NCBI GenBank assembly: GCA_011763485.2
Contig: JAANSK020135568.1
Location: forward strand, 1-25,997
Reading direction: 5' to 3'
DNA: 25,997 nt
From: Isoetes engelmannii
Lineage: Eukaryota > Streptophyta > Lycopodiopsida > Isoetales > Isoetaceae
The position numbers were made by a program, and so were the translations under genes. The notes beneath the pieces are model-generated. The model had not been told where the DNA came from, did no database searches, and saw only the letters and a list, made by a program, of their open reading frames with translations. This document shows positions 1 through 10,631 of this stretch, piece after piece (the first letter of the stretch is position 1; each line of letters opens with the position of its first letter).

Positions 1-900
1 TTGTGTGTTGCTTCTTTCAATGTAAATGGCATCATACATCTATTATTAAACTTCGTACAATTTCAGACCCATTCATCCCTTCCATTCATTGTATGCTCCT
101 AGTGCAGACCGTATGTATGCTCTACATTCACTTAGGATTCCAGATTGCCTGTTAAGGTTGCAGTATTTAAAATTACTTAAGTTGCATTTCTAGTTGTCTT
201 TTAGTACTTGCCATAAGCAAGATATGGGCAAACCGACGGTCCATAATTATTGACTTTAGATGTAATGCATGAAGGACCTTTGATGAGCTTTGCACTCTAC
301 ATGTTGTTATTTGGAGGATATAATTTGTCATCCAATTGTTCTAGATTCCTAAGGTAAGAGGTTAGCATAGAACACTATTAGTTCGTTTTATTGGTAGTTG
401 TCTTTCCTTTGATTATTCGTATTTCAAAGGTTGTTGTTTGAACCATGTAGTCCCCTGGTAATTCAAGTTTGTTTGCCAATTTTTGGAACCCAGAGACTAT
501 AGACTTACTAGAGACTATTTACTGACTCGAACCATTTTCTATTTATATAGAGACTATATACTGACTTGGCAATACTATTTGAATCACTCTGGCCATTAAC
601 CACCATACCTTATTTCTTCCTCAAGATTTCTCCACTAATTGGGAAGCTTCTACGGTCTATCTACACAGCCTTTTAGAGATATTCCCATAACCTCCATTGT
701 TTAGTTCCCATCTTAGCCTAGCTGTTATACCACTCTGCAGGTTGCTCTTTGTGCTAGAATTGTTATTCCAGCTTGTTTTCGCTCTCGAGGATATTGTTTC
801 ATTCAGGATCCTTGAAACACACACACCAAACCACAACATTTGGGTAATCAGTGAATTGGGTAAAGACAAGAAATAAGATATGCCAAAACATAATGCTCAT
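1..900. other. Noncoding stretch, nothing recognised
   Basis: AT-rich sequence with no convincing coding region on either strand. A 70-codon minus-strand open frame around 657-869 has no recognisable domain and no clear splice sites, so I treat it as chance. Repeated short phrases such as 'gagactata' near 490-560 are weak local duplications. Confidence 0.5.
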
Positions 901-910
901 ATAGATATAC

Positions 911-1250
911 CTAAGGACTAGTAAAAATGATCTTCCAGCCATGATTGTTAGATACATCAAACATGGGCAATCCACTGAGGTTTATGATTATAAAGGACAA
1001 GCTAATTCTAATTAAAAGAAATGCACCAGGCTTTGTAGCAAGCTGCCATACGTCATTCACAGAGTCGATCTCTCTTTCCTGGGGCGCATGTAGTTGAGCC
1101 CACAACACAGTGCATATCCTAGCATCCGCAAAACATGAAGTTTCTCCTTCAGCATAACGTCTACCAATGCAGTACTGCATAAGTTTTTCATAGGTTCTTC
1201 TTTCCCGGTTCTTCTTTGTTTTTTCTATCCCACCCTTTTCCCAACCCTGC
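911..1250 (-). other. Possible exon of unknown function
   Basis: An open minus-strand frame of about 115 codons begins with a charged stretch (KGGIEKTKKNRERRTYEKL) followed by QYCIGRRYAEGE and a part rich in Cys, Ala and Trp (SCFADARICTVLWAQLHA). I do not recognise the family. It lies about 300 bp downstream, on the same strand, of the decayed spliced gene at 1,562-3,907 and could be a late exon of it; an AG precedes the open part. No linking donor/acceptor pair could be settled by eye. It may equally be chance or transposon-derived. Confidence 0.25.
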
Positions 1251-1319
1251 ATTTCTGCTAGTTCCACATTCTCTACTTCAATTTAAACGAAATGTAGTAC
1301 ACCGTAGCGTGTGCTTACC

Positions 1320-1457
1320 CTATAGACAAAATTGTCTACTAGATCTGTCAACAAGAGATCACTTCTGCACATATCAACTTAAGAACACATATGCACATAT
1401 CAACATAAGTTCAGGAGCAGACCTAGCAGACTATAGACAAAATTGTCTACTAGATCT
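1320..1457. repeat. 27-bp direct repeat with inverted core
   Basis: An identical 27-bp word occurs at 1320-1346 and 1431-1457 (111-bp period). Each copy holds the near-palindrome TAGACAAAATTGTCTA (7-bp arms around AA). A third partial match (atagacaaac) follows at 1467. Between the copies a shorter word (cacatatcaac) is also doubled, near 1369 and 1395. Confidence 0.75.
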
Positions 1458-1561
1458 TTCGAGTTCATAGACAAACTACTGAGAAAAGGTTTCAATTATC
1501 TGGATTTGCCTTCTCATACATTACCATGTATGCATCGCCAATGTCATGTCCTTAAGAATAC

Positions 1562-3471
1562 CTTCATGTTTTTCCTCCTCAATGTCTTGTAGAATTTGAG
1601 CAGCCTTTTTTTCTACTTTGATTTTATGTGCTGCAATGGCGTCTTCTTGATTATCAAAGTCATCAAAAGTTGAATCTATAAGAAACATTACAAATTAAAT
1701 ACTTCAACAACATAAAGTGCAATGGTTTAAAGAAGACAATGGTTTAACAAATCATGGTCTACCTGTGTCATTGTCTTGGGCAAGTGATTTAACCACAGAA
1801 ATAGGATCGACACCTTCAAGATTGACAGGATCAGCAACCTTAGAAACATGATCTGGTCCTTTATGAACATAACTTGGACTGCCCCCCACCTGTGCAATAA
1901 CATTAAACATTATTTGAAGAACAGAATTTCATAAAAATCTAAAGCAAAGTGAGTTAGAACTTACCTGCAGGTAGCTTTTCTATTGTCTTTATAACTTCAT
2001 TTGTTGATTTTTTTGAAGATAAGCTTTTCGAACTTTTCTTCTACTGCTTCAGACATGCCTTACTCGGAGTTAACTTAGTAGGTGTTGCAAAAAGGCTTTT
2101 GTTGCATTGTTTTGGTATTCCTTGGACAGGTTCATTATCTGTGTACACAAAACAGCCAGTTAGTGACTGAGTTTAAAGCTTATAAAGTATATTGAGCAGT
2201 GTGCATACCTTTGCAGCTTTTCATGCTCTTCATTGCACTTCAGTAATTCTCTTCTTTGCCTTTCTTTCAGGATACACACCTCTATAAGAAGAAGTGCTAT
2301 CAGCTGAGTCTGCTGCTGATTCTCTCTTTGCTCTGGTTATGACCACATCAGCACTTGTGTCAGTATCTTCTTCATCCTCAACTTCCACTTCATCCTCATT
2401 TTTATCATCTGGTGTCAACTCATTCTTATAGCTTAACTCTAACAACAAACCATCAGGCACTGCTACACTACAACCTGGAACTATGCAATGCAAAGTATCC
2501 ATGCCAACACCAAAGTAAAACAGATGGTATCTATGCTTGCAGCTCACCTGAACATGCATGACATAATCTTCCCCAAAAAGCAGCCCAAAAACTTGACACA
2601 CTGGGTTATCATTTGAAATAGGAAAGCTGTACTTACCCATACCAATCTTCAGTTTTAGCTCACTGGACTGCAGAACAGAAATCTGAGTGGCCTTGTTGTG
2701 CCAAGAAGCTACATTCTTATCAAATGAAATGATTTGATCTTTGAGTCTAGAAATACCTTGTAAAGTACTATTGTACTCAGCTTTTCCCATTCGAACAAGT
2801 GTTGTTTCCAATACACCCCTCAAGACAAACTCTTCTGTCCTCAAAATACTGCAGGCTTGTTGGATATCCTCCTCTTCTTCAAGCCCCAAAGTTAAAGACA
2901 TTCTTGCATCTCTCTTCTCTTTTATAGAAGCTGCTAGAGTCTTGCATGATGCATCGCCTGCTGAAATACTGCCTTCCATCCTTAGTGCTTTTTGTTGAAG
3001 CTCCAGCAATTGCTTCTCAGCATCCTGCTTCAAACTCCTAATGGTATCCACTCTCTGCATAATAGCATCCAAGTTTGATTGATAACCATTTGCAACTGTT
3101 TTGTGCTTTCTTTTCTGCATGGATTGTTTGTAAACTTCTGCTCCAAAACGGGTCCAATTAAGTTTATAAGCACACGGGTTTGCTAGTGCAGTGCAGCTAT
3201 GTTCCCAAGCAAAAGCTCGAGCCAAAATGGTTCTGGCCTCATTGTTCTTCAATTTGGTCTGATACAGTTTGTGAACCAGCAGCTTAACCTCATCACAAAA
3301 TTATGGCTTCAGTTCTTTAACATGAATCTTTTCACTCACAAGCTTACCATTCCAAACACTTTTCCACTCTGCTTCTGAAACATCAGAGGGCTTGAGGTCC
3401 TTTGCTCTTTTCCCAATAGATGGCAGGTCTCTAAAATGGGCGAATTCATACTCTTTCCGAGCTAGAGGGAA
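1562..3471 (-). pseudogene. Decayed multi-exon gene, coiled coil with C/H patch, unknown family
   Basis: Exons read leftwards: A 3471-2280 (acceptor TTTGCAG), B 2138-1965, C 1889-1763 and D 1675-1562, with donors GTGTGT, GTAAGT, GTAGAC and GTATTC. The A-B, B-C and C-D junctions are all phase 1 from the donor side. Exon A has an in-frame TAA at 3301-3303; read past it, it gives about 390 codons: a basic N-terminal part (LARKEYEFAHFRDL), a long Glu/Lys/Leu-rich segment likely to form coiled coil, then SCKHRYHLFYF...HCIVPGC, a C-x-H-x-YH...C...C pattern that could be a damaged zinc-binding site, and an acidic tail. Exon B has an in-frame TAG at 2041-2043, and exon C needs a one-base slip in a run of six Gs. 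An alternative donor at 2208 (GTATGC) would end the protein at the TGA at 2230. The family was not recognised; it could be a host gene or a gene once carried by a transposon. Confidence 0.55.
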
Positions 3472-3704
3472 CTGCAAACACAATTCAAAGAGAACTTAGG
3501 AAAAGATGTTAAAAAAGATCTTAGGGTAAAGCTAAAGGAAAAACTTAAGAAAGAAATCCTAAGGATAAAAATTACAGATCAAAAAACTACAAACACATAT
3601 CAAAAAGTATTTAGGGAAAAATCTTAAGAACGATCCTAAGGATAAACTTAAGAAAAAATTTAAGGAAAAAGATCTTAAGGAAAAACTAAAGCACAAAAAA
3701 ATAC

Positions 3705-3907
3705 CCATGGGAAGCACAAATCCATTCTCGAATGTGGAGCGCCAACGTCTGCTTTCGAAAGGGGGGATTTTCTTCAAGATAAGGTGATTCTGAAAGGAAG
3801 GATGGATTTTCGAAAGGATCAGAATAATTTTCGAAATGCTCGGATGGATTTTTGAAATGCTCGGATGGATCTTCGTTAGAAATACAGGCAGTTGAAGTGG
3901 GTTCCAT
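3705..3907 (-). other. Possible first exon of the decayed gene
   Basis: An ATG at 3907 opens a frame with a short repeated peptide (DPSEHFKNPSEHFEN), caused by a tandem ~22-bp DNA repeat around 3831-3877 (cgaaatgctcggatggattt). A GT donor (GGGTATTT) sits at 3704, and the acceptor of the next exon at 3472. The phases do not match (phase 2 at the donor, phase 0 wanted), so either this is not the true exon or the join has been damaged. The 3475-3700 gap is intron-like and full of degenerate 'cttaagaaa' and 'cctaaggata' repeats. Confidence 0.3.
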
Positions 3908-4267
3908 GATTTGAAGGGGAAAATGATGCACAGATGATGTGATACAGAGAATGGTCGTCGGAGCAGAGAATGATCGCGCAGGAGCAGAAAATGATGTCGG
4001 AGCAGAGAATACGCTCAAAATGAAAAAAAGTTGTACTAAACGAATTTTTTTTTACAGTTTTAGGTGCTGACGACGTCCTGCTGATGTTTCGCTTTTTTTT
4101 ATCACCACTATTAAAAAAAGACCCAACACTCTTAGGAAGCATTTTGTGAAATGTAAAAACCTTCGGAATGTTGGGTAAGCTCTTGGAATGCAATAAACAC
4201 TTCAAGAATGCCCGCCACAGTAAATGCTCGTCGCTAAGCAAAAACTTGTTTACTAATAACATTCTCG

Positions 4268-4279
4268 TGCCACGTGGCA
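4268..4279. promoter_or_regulatory. G-box palindrome TGCCACGTGGCA
   Basis: A perfect 12-bp palindrome with the plant G-box core CACGTG. It lies about 360 bp upstream of the possible minus-strand start at 3907. In plants such sites bind bZIP and bHLH factors. Position fits a promoter, but the downstream gene looks decayed. Confidence 0.4.
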
Positions 4280-4349
4280 TAGTCAGACGCGACATAATGC
4301 TTCCTAAATGTTTTTTATGTAATACGTATGCATTTTGAACAGCCATTTA

Positions 4350-5635
4350 TGCACCCATTGGAGTTTTGAGTAGAGCTTGTATGCCTAGAGAGAGCATCCG
4401 AAGTTGGCTACTCCATTGTGTTCTTGGAGTGAACTTGAAGTTCCTAAAAATAGTGTTTGCATTGTGTTCTTAGAGTGAACTTGAAGGTCTGGCTTAGGTT
4501 TTAATACAAGGATCTGGCTTAATTCCATAACAACATTGGCCTCTTCTTCCCATCTCTGAGAATCTATTAAACCACCTAGTTAACCTCTTTGGGATATTCA
4601 GGATTTCTAGAAATATGCTTAAAGAAGGAGGGACTTCTACTTAGTTATTGAATGAATATATCCAGCTTTTCTTTCAAGCTTCTCTATATCCTCCGCTTCT
4701 ATTTGTCTGCGTTTATGCCATTCAGATCTCTTGGATAAAGGTTTGCCTTTAGATTAATTCAGTTGCCTCTTGCCTCATCGCTAGGCCTTTCGGCCAGTTT
4801 CAGATCCTTTCAAGTTTTCAATATATTCCTAAGGTTAGTTTATTTAAAGAATGTTTTAATTCAAATCATAATTGTTCTATTTGTCGGATTTTAAATAGGA
4901 TATTGCATATATGTTCATTCTGCAAGTCTTTTAAGCCACAACCCTGAGCTTGTGCTATAACGATTCCTTCCCTTTCCAAGACTGATCATTCTCGATCATC
5001 TGCCTTGCTGGAAAAACCACGTTTTTCACCTGACTATTTGCTTTGAAAGGATTTCGTAGGCTAATAAACTTACCATCTGCCTATAAGACATCATTATAAG
5101 AAACTCTTTCATTAACTCAAATCAAATACAATGCTCAGTCAAACTAGAACTCACATGCATATGCAAACATCTTTACTTTAATTATTTTTATTCAGATAAC
5201 CAATTTGAAGATGTCCTCTCGTAGGCTTATGCCTTTTTCTTCGTCACATTGGGCATGGGACTTTTAGGTACAACATCAGCAAACTGATCATTTGAAATCT
5301 ATGTAGAAGGTCATGCTTCTGCTCCTCAACGGCTTCAATTTTCTTTCATTGATGTAGCCTCAGCTAGTCCAGAACAATCCATTTTCGTTCTTGTCCTTTT
5401 CCTGCTTCCCTACATATAATACTCATGCATATACACAACAGGAACCAATTCCTAAAAGGAAGTTTAAGCTTCACAAAGCAAAGGGATCGTATGTCTTCTT
5501 CTAGTGTGTTGTAATCCACTTATATCAAAGTTTCTCCATACAAAACATATTGGCGTTGTTACCACAACTTAAGGAAGAACTAAGACAATGATTAACGTGC
5601 AAGAATTTCCATTAACTCTATGAAGCTTCAATGCA
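4350..5635. other. Noncoding stretch with a 27-bp direct repeat
   Basis: No coding region recognised. Two 27-bp copies beginning cattgtgttctt lie at 4414-4440 and 4460-4486 with one mismatch (46-bp period). The rest is AT-rich and unstructured to the eye. Confidence 0.5.
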
Positions 5636-5691
5636 TCTTATATAATAAGAGTAGAAAAAGTGCCCAGCATTGCTGGGCTTTCCGTCGGGCA
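5636..5691 (+). mobile_element. Helitron-like 5' terminus
   Basis: Sequence starts with TC after an A (positions 5635-5637, TCTTATATAATAAGAG) and then holds the perfect hairpin GCCCAGCATTGCTGGGC at 5662-5678. An AT-rich 'TC...TAATAA.AG' start followed by a GC palindrome is typical of plant Helitron ends. A homologous end in the opposite orientation lies at 24731-24790. No matching 3' end (hairpin plus CTRR) could be fixed. Confidence 0.5.
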
Positions 5692-5753
5692 TAAATAAAA
5701 AATAAAATAAAAAAATAGCGGATTTAAGAAAAGTGATAGAAAGAATAACTTAA

Positions 5754-5957
5754 TCAACCATTAGGAATATATGGTGGAGTTGGGTTTTCAAGGGGAAGGA
5801 AGGAAGGAGGGTGGAATAGCATGCAAAAATATGTACACTTAAAATTTTCATGTTCGATATGAGAAATTGAGTATTGATTTAAATTTCTTATATACTATGG
5901 TAATTTGTATGGGAAAAAAATCAATCCACCATTAGGAATTACAACGGAGTGAGGATG
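5754..5957. repeat. Diverged ~28-bp direct repeat
   Basis: The word around ccattaggaat...ggagt occurs near 5757-5785 and again near 5928-5955, with several mismatches. It lies inside the possible Helitron-like element that starts at 5636 and may belong to it. Confidence 0.45.
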
Positions 5958-6090
5958 TGTGTAAAATGAGGGGGTCATTTTATAAAACGTGAAATAGACT
6001 TTTGTTGAAGTTACGTGCACGAGGTAGCAATATCTAGTTTTTACATGATTTAAAAAGGTATAATTTGGTAGTAATTTCAACAAAAAGTAC

Positions 6091-6166
6091 TTCCACAATT
6101 TATTAACGGTCAGGATCGTGTCAAAAGTCCTTTTACAGTTTATTAACGGTCAGGATCGTGTCAAAG
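6091..6166. repeat. Two tandem copies of a 40-bp unit
   Basis: The word tttattaacggtcaggatcg and the bases following it occur twice exactly 40 bp apart (about 6099-6125 and 6139-6165), with 27 identical bases and diverged flanks. Confidence 0.75.
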
Positions 6167-6567
6167 AGAGCACGCCTTGGCCTAAAAATGAAAACAAGCA
6201 TATGCTCAATTTTGCATGTGCTCATTTTGTTGAGTGGTTTTAGCGCTAGAATAAAGTACATTGTTTGGACTTATATCTAGAGATCTGCAGATAAGTACCT
6301 TTGAACACAGAGCTTGGCAAGGCCATGTACCTTTTAGAAAGGGTAACCGATTATGACAAGCACACAGCTTTTGCATCCTTATAACCAGAATAATAGCATA
6401 TGCATAGTGTGGACAAAATTGAAGAAAAGTACAAACAAATGCTTGCTTTTCATATGTGTAATGCTTTTCATCAGCATTACACATAGGAGACCCAAGATAA
6501 TAACCCTCCCAAGATAATACTATGAAAGAAAGGTAAATTCTCTTGTCTTTCCTTGCATGCAGAGCTC

Positions 6568-6834
6568 AAGTTTGGCAAATCATCCGAACTATCAGGAATT
6601 TGGGAATGCAAGCAATTTGTGAAACTTCAGGTCATGAGTGAACATAATAAGGAAAACAGGTCATGAGTATACAAATTTTGCGCCACAACTGTTAAAAAGT
6701 TTGGCAAATCATCCGAGCTATCAGGAATTTGAGAATGCAAGCAATTTGTGAAATGTCATGTCATGAATGAACATAATAAGCAAGGAAAAAATATTGTAGT
6801 CATGAGTATACAAATTTGCGCCACAACTGTTAAA
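6568..6834. repeat. Tandem duplication of ~129 bp
   Basis: Copy 1 is 6568-6696 and copy 2 is 6697-6834. Both begin aagtttggcaaatcatccga and end in caactgttaaa. They differ by scattered substitutions and a small insertion in copy 2, so the duplication is old but clear. Confidence 0.85.
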
Positions 6835-6839
6835 GGTGT

Positions 6840-7924
6840 CTGATGCTCATGTGGATGCTTGAAGGTATCACATCTAAGCTTGAACAAGAATAAAGGATCA
6901 ACTCTGTAAAGTGCTACCACTTTTAGAATGTGAAATGCTTCATTTCCATACAATATCACAATTATCTTTGCACGATAAATACCACCAAATGATTTCCATT
7001 GCCCCCATGAATGAAGATATTTCATCCTGTAAATGTGATGCCTCTTGGGCTTGTATCATTGTGGATTTCTTTATCCTCAAGCTTTCGAGGCAACTTAAAG
7101 ACAATCAAACTGTGTCTATAAATTCGAATATACTATGAACTATATGTCCTTCCATCTTGGCAATCCCAGTCCCCATGGTGTATACACATTGTAGTGTATC
7201 ACTTTGGGTGTCCCCCTTGCCCTCCTGAAATGTCGTGTGAAGCACCACAAATTTGTGGTTTGAAGAGCAATAATTACAACGATAGGATTTCAACTGCCAT
7301 AATAGATTTTAATTATTAATTCAAGTTTCAAATAGGCCGCCTAAATCTAACGTATGAGATTTCATTTTTTCCCAAAAGTTTCAAATTTGTATAAGATTTT
7401 TTTTCAACCAAACTAGTAGGCTACTAACCGCTTTCTGTTTTTCCAAACATTGGTTCATGCACTTGGAAGACAAATCACACTTCTGGAATCATGTCCTTCA
7501 TAGCAAAAGGGTATGAAGAAAATAGGAACAAAGGAGCAAGAGAGAAACCATAACGCCAGAGGAGGAGGAGGAGGAGGAGGAGATGATTAGCAAAAGTGGC
7601 ATCAGGGAGTTCTTGACAATGCAGAAGTGCATGCACCAAAGGGACGCTTAGCAGCCAAGAATTCTTGTCTTGCCATATCTGTAACATAATGGCTCTCAGG
7701 TTAATGATTGGAAAATGGGTAACGTTTTAGGTGTTCATTCCAAAAATTTTGCACAAGCAAAAAGGAACATGAAAGATACGTCTGAGCAAAAAGGAATAGG
7801 AAAGATAGGATTGGGAAATACAAGAACACCATGCTGACCATTATCTTGAGGAGTCACGGATAAGTAATATTCTATTTTTATAATCTTCCATGCTTGTAAT
7901 TTTCCATGCTCTGTGCCAGCACAA
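6840..7924. other. Noncoding stretch with (GAG)n microsatellite
   Basis: No gene recognised. An uninterrupted GAG trinucleotide run at about 7556-7582 creates a false poly-leucine frame on the minus strand. The remainder is AT-rich single-copy-looking DNA. Confidence 0.5.
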
Positions 7925-8260
7925 TTGGGTGTGGTGTGGTGTGGTGTGGTGCTTTGTGGTTAGAGTAGCGTGTGCGGTGTTGTGTGAGGTGTGTTTGTGT
8001 GTGGGATGTGAATTATCATATGTAGTATGTTGTGGTGTTTGTATCTTTTAAGTGATGCATGTGGTTGTGTAGTGTGTGTAGTATGTGGTGCATGTGGTTC
8101 TCTACGTGTGTGATGAGGTGTTTGTATATAGTATAGTGTATGATGTCATGTATTATAGTGTGGTGTGTGAAGTATCTAATGTGGAGGAGTGGCACATAGT
8201 GTGCATTACATAGCATAGTGTGGTGTTTGTTTTTTTATACTATAGTGCATGTGCTGATTG
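7925..8260. repeat. GT-rich, strand-skewed low-complexity tract
   Basis: It opens with four or more GGTGT pentamers and continues as degenerate GTGTG/TAGTATG words for over 300 bp, with G and T on one strand and almost no C. It looks like a decayed minisatellite. There is no coding signal. Confidence 0.7.
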
Positions 8261-8519
8261 TAATGTGGGTCTAACCATATACTTTTATCTATTGCAGATG
8301 CAACTATCCAACGGGTTTTAGAATGAACAACCTGAGATAAAAATTGGGCTTAGGATGTTTGAAAAATTGAAGCCATGGTTTGTAGTCAAATTGATGGACT
8401 TCAATTCTTGTTGCTTGATTCGTCACGTCAGGATGTAAATGCTAGTAGATGGGTTCAATACAATGAGAAGTTGCAACTTAAAATGGAATGCATAAAATTG
8501 GACAATGCCTTTGAGGTAG

Positions 8520-9078
8520 TCAAAGTGGCTGCGGAGTTGCTTTCTCTACTGCATGCTTTGGCACAATGCATTTCAAGATATAAAAATCAACATTTTCAGC
8601 ATTCCCTTCCTCAGCCACAACAACAAAATTGACTCCAATGTCTATGATGTCTGATTTCCAATCATGGTCTCCTTCATAAACAGGACCTTCTACTTCTTGC
8701 AGTATTTCCTCGATGCATGGTTTTAGTTCAGTGAAATGCCATGATCCTGTCCTACTCCTATGATACATTGGCCATATCTTCCATTGTCGCAATGAATGCA
8801 GTAGCATGTGAGGTTCATATGTGCAATCTGAGTAGGGACTAACTCTTGGACTGGTCTCACACTATGGAATTTGCTAGAACCAACCACACGTGCACATTCA
8901 AATGGATCTTTTTTGTCAACCTTATCTCTGCCAATAAGCCAAAAGTATCTGTGCTAGATTCATGAGCATTCTGCAGAAACAAGAAATAAAAGGATTCACA
9001 AATGTAATGTATTGCCAAACCTTTGCTTGTCTGAACTACTGAAATGCTCTCTGCAGAAGTTGACAACATCTTCTGCAT
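8520..9078 (-). pseudogene. Coding relic of unknown family
   Basis: Read on the minus strand, one frame gives a fragment with YFWLIGRDKVDKKDPFECA, then SSKFHSVRPVQELVP and a Cys cluster (CYCIHCDNGRYGQC). After a frame slip near 8760 a second frame continues with GSWHFTELKPCIEEILQEVE, WKSDIIDIGVNFVVVAEEGN and VDFYILKC. The two parts are consistent with one protein carrying a possible zinc-binding C-x-C-x2-C...C site. The pattern resembles uncharacterised proteins I have a loose memory of in plants and animals, but I cannot name the family. A possible intron lies near 8970. The LINE at 9,113 starts just beyond its 5' side. It may be host-derived or the remains of a transposon gene. Confidence 0.45.
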
Positions 9079-9112
9079 TTCTGAATGGTTTTGAGTTTCT
9101 CTTCAACATCTC

Positions 9113-10631
9113 ATGAGTGAGAGGTCCATGACTGCCTCTTCTATGCGCCCCATTTTGCCTACGCCTGCTACTGTCTCTTTGCCTTATCCATATGCTGGTC
9201 TTCTGCCTTCCCCTTCTTCTTTGCCCTCCTTATTGGCTAGTCTTCTGCCTTCTCCTCCTCATTCATCTACTCCCTCTGCTTCTGTTTCCTTCTCTGCTGA
9301 CCCTATGCCTTGTATTATTCCTTGGACTGCTGCGGATACCATTGCTCGAGTTTCTCGTGCATGCTTTAGTGACTGGATTAAACGCGACATGTCATCTGGT
9401 GTCCGGTCTGCTTGGGTTGCCGCAACCGTAAATATTATGATGGAGAATAATAAAAAAGAGGTCTCAACATATTTAAAGGAGCTGCAAACCACAGATGGCC
9501 AGACAGATGTTTTCTACGAGGTGGAGGAGTGCTCTAATGCCTTTGCTCAAGTTGGTGTTCCAGTTGTTGAAATTGATCACGATGCACATCTGCAGTGTGT
9601 TCAAAATCTGGTATCTCATGCTGTTGTATGTCACTTCACTGGTCAATTTCTTGATCTCAAAAGGATGGTTTTTTGGTTGAACAACACTTCAGAAATTGGG
9701 GTTGCCTCAACATGAGTCTTTGAAGATTCTTGATAAGCAGAATAATTGTTTCCTGATCATGTTTGATTCTCCGGTAGCAGTTGATAAGTTGGTGGAGCGT
9801 GGTGTGGATCCTTTGTGGGGGTATTATCTTTTGTATCAGGTATACACCCCTGGTTTTTTGTCCAAAAAATCTGGTGCATTCCGAATGCCTTGTTTGTTCG
9901 CCTTGGAGGATTTTTCTATTGAATTACAAGTCCCAGACTTCATGGTTGCTATTGCTAATGGCCTGGATATCCACCTTGCTTATTCAATTGTCAACGGCCC
10001 ACGGGTTTATATCTCCCTTCCTGCTAATGCTTCTCTCCCAAAACCTGTTGTTGTTAAAAGTGGCCCCCTTTTTTTCAAATACAATCCGTCTCTGCTTAAT
10101 GGTCCTGAGCTTGCTAATACATTTCCGAATGTAGAAGCCTTCTCACCTTATCGCACTAGGCGCTCTAGTCCCTCTATCCCCACAGTGTCATCTGTCCCAA
10201 ACCATGTGTCTTCCTCTGCCTCGTCTGACTTTGTACCTCTTGCACCCTCTATTCCTAGCAATGTATCTCCTACTTCAGTTCCTCTAGCTTTTCCTTCTTC
10301 ACCCCCTGCCATCACGTCTACTGTCAGCTTTTTCGTTGAACAACATGACATACTAGCGCAGATTGCACGTAAATAAGAACGGTTGGAGGCCTCATTGGGT
10401 GATTGGTCTATTTCCCATATGAAAAGAGTTGCTCGTCGAAGGAATGCTTATGCCCCACCACCATCCATCTCTGAGTATACCCCTCCTGCTGAGCAAGCAT
10501 CAGCCACTGTTGTTACAACACTTCATATGGTACCAAGGCAGCTCTGGACAGACCAAGTAGAAAATGGGTTGCCTGCTCATGTTGATTCTATGGATTTGGA
10601 GCATCGACCACCAGACCCTCTTACACAATGA
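9113..10631 (+). pseudogene. LINE ORF1 (RNA-binding, DUF4283-like)
   Basis: The N-terminal part is Pro/Ser/Leu-rich, followed by a DUF4283-like fold: HAVVCHFTGQFLDLKRMVFW, then ILDKQNNCFLIMFDSPVAVD and WGYYLLYQVYTPGF. These domains serve as the nucleic-acid-binding part of ORF1 in plant LINEs. A Ser/Pro-rich C-terminal region follows. One frame slip lies near 9,695-9,715 and an in-frame TAA at 10374-10376. The frame then continues to a TGA at 10629-10631 that overlaps the ORF2 ATG as ATGA. The usual C-terminal CCHC knuckle was not seen. Confidence 0.75.

Noticed and set aside
2230-3252. A stand-alone intact 340-residue minus-strand protein
   Set aside because: The coding sense continues upstream through an in-frame TAA (3301-3303) to a splice acceptor at 3472, so its apparent start is internal to a broken exon.
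4018-4346. Minus-strand open frame of 156 codons upstream of the decayed gene
   Set aside because: Low-complexity composition (Ser, Phe, Lys, Cys) with no domain; it overlaps the likely promoter and G-box and changes character midway.
6181-6184. CTAA as the 3' end of the Helitron-like element starting at 5,636
   Set aside because: Only a tiny hairpin precedes it and the base after it is not T, so the end cannot be supported.
7475-7687. Minus-strand open frame with a poly-leucine run
   Set aside because: The leucines come from a GAG microsatellite read in reverse; there is no domain or signal of a gene.
9259-9492. Minus-strand open frame inside LINE ORF1
   Set aside because: A shadow of the plus-strand ORF1 coding sequence, as are the other antisense frames across 9,100-14,000.
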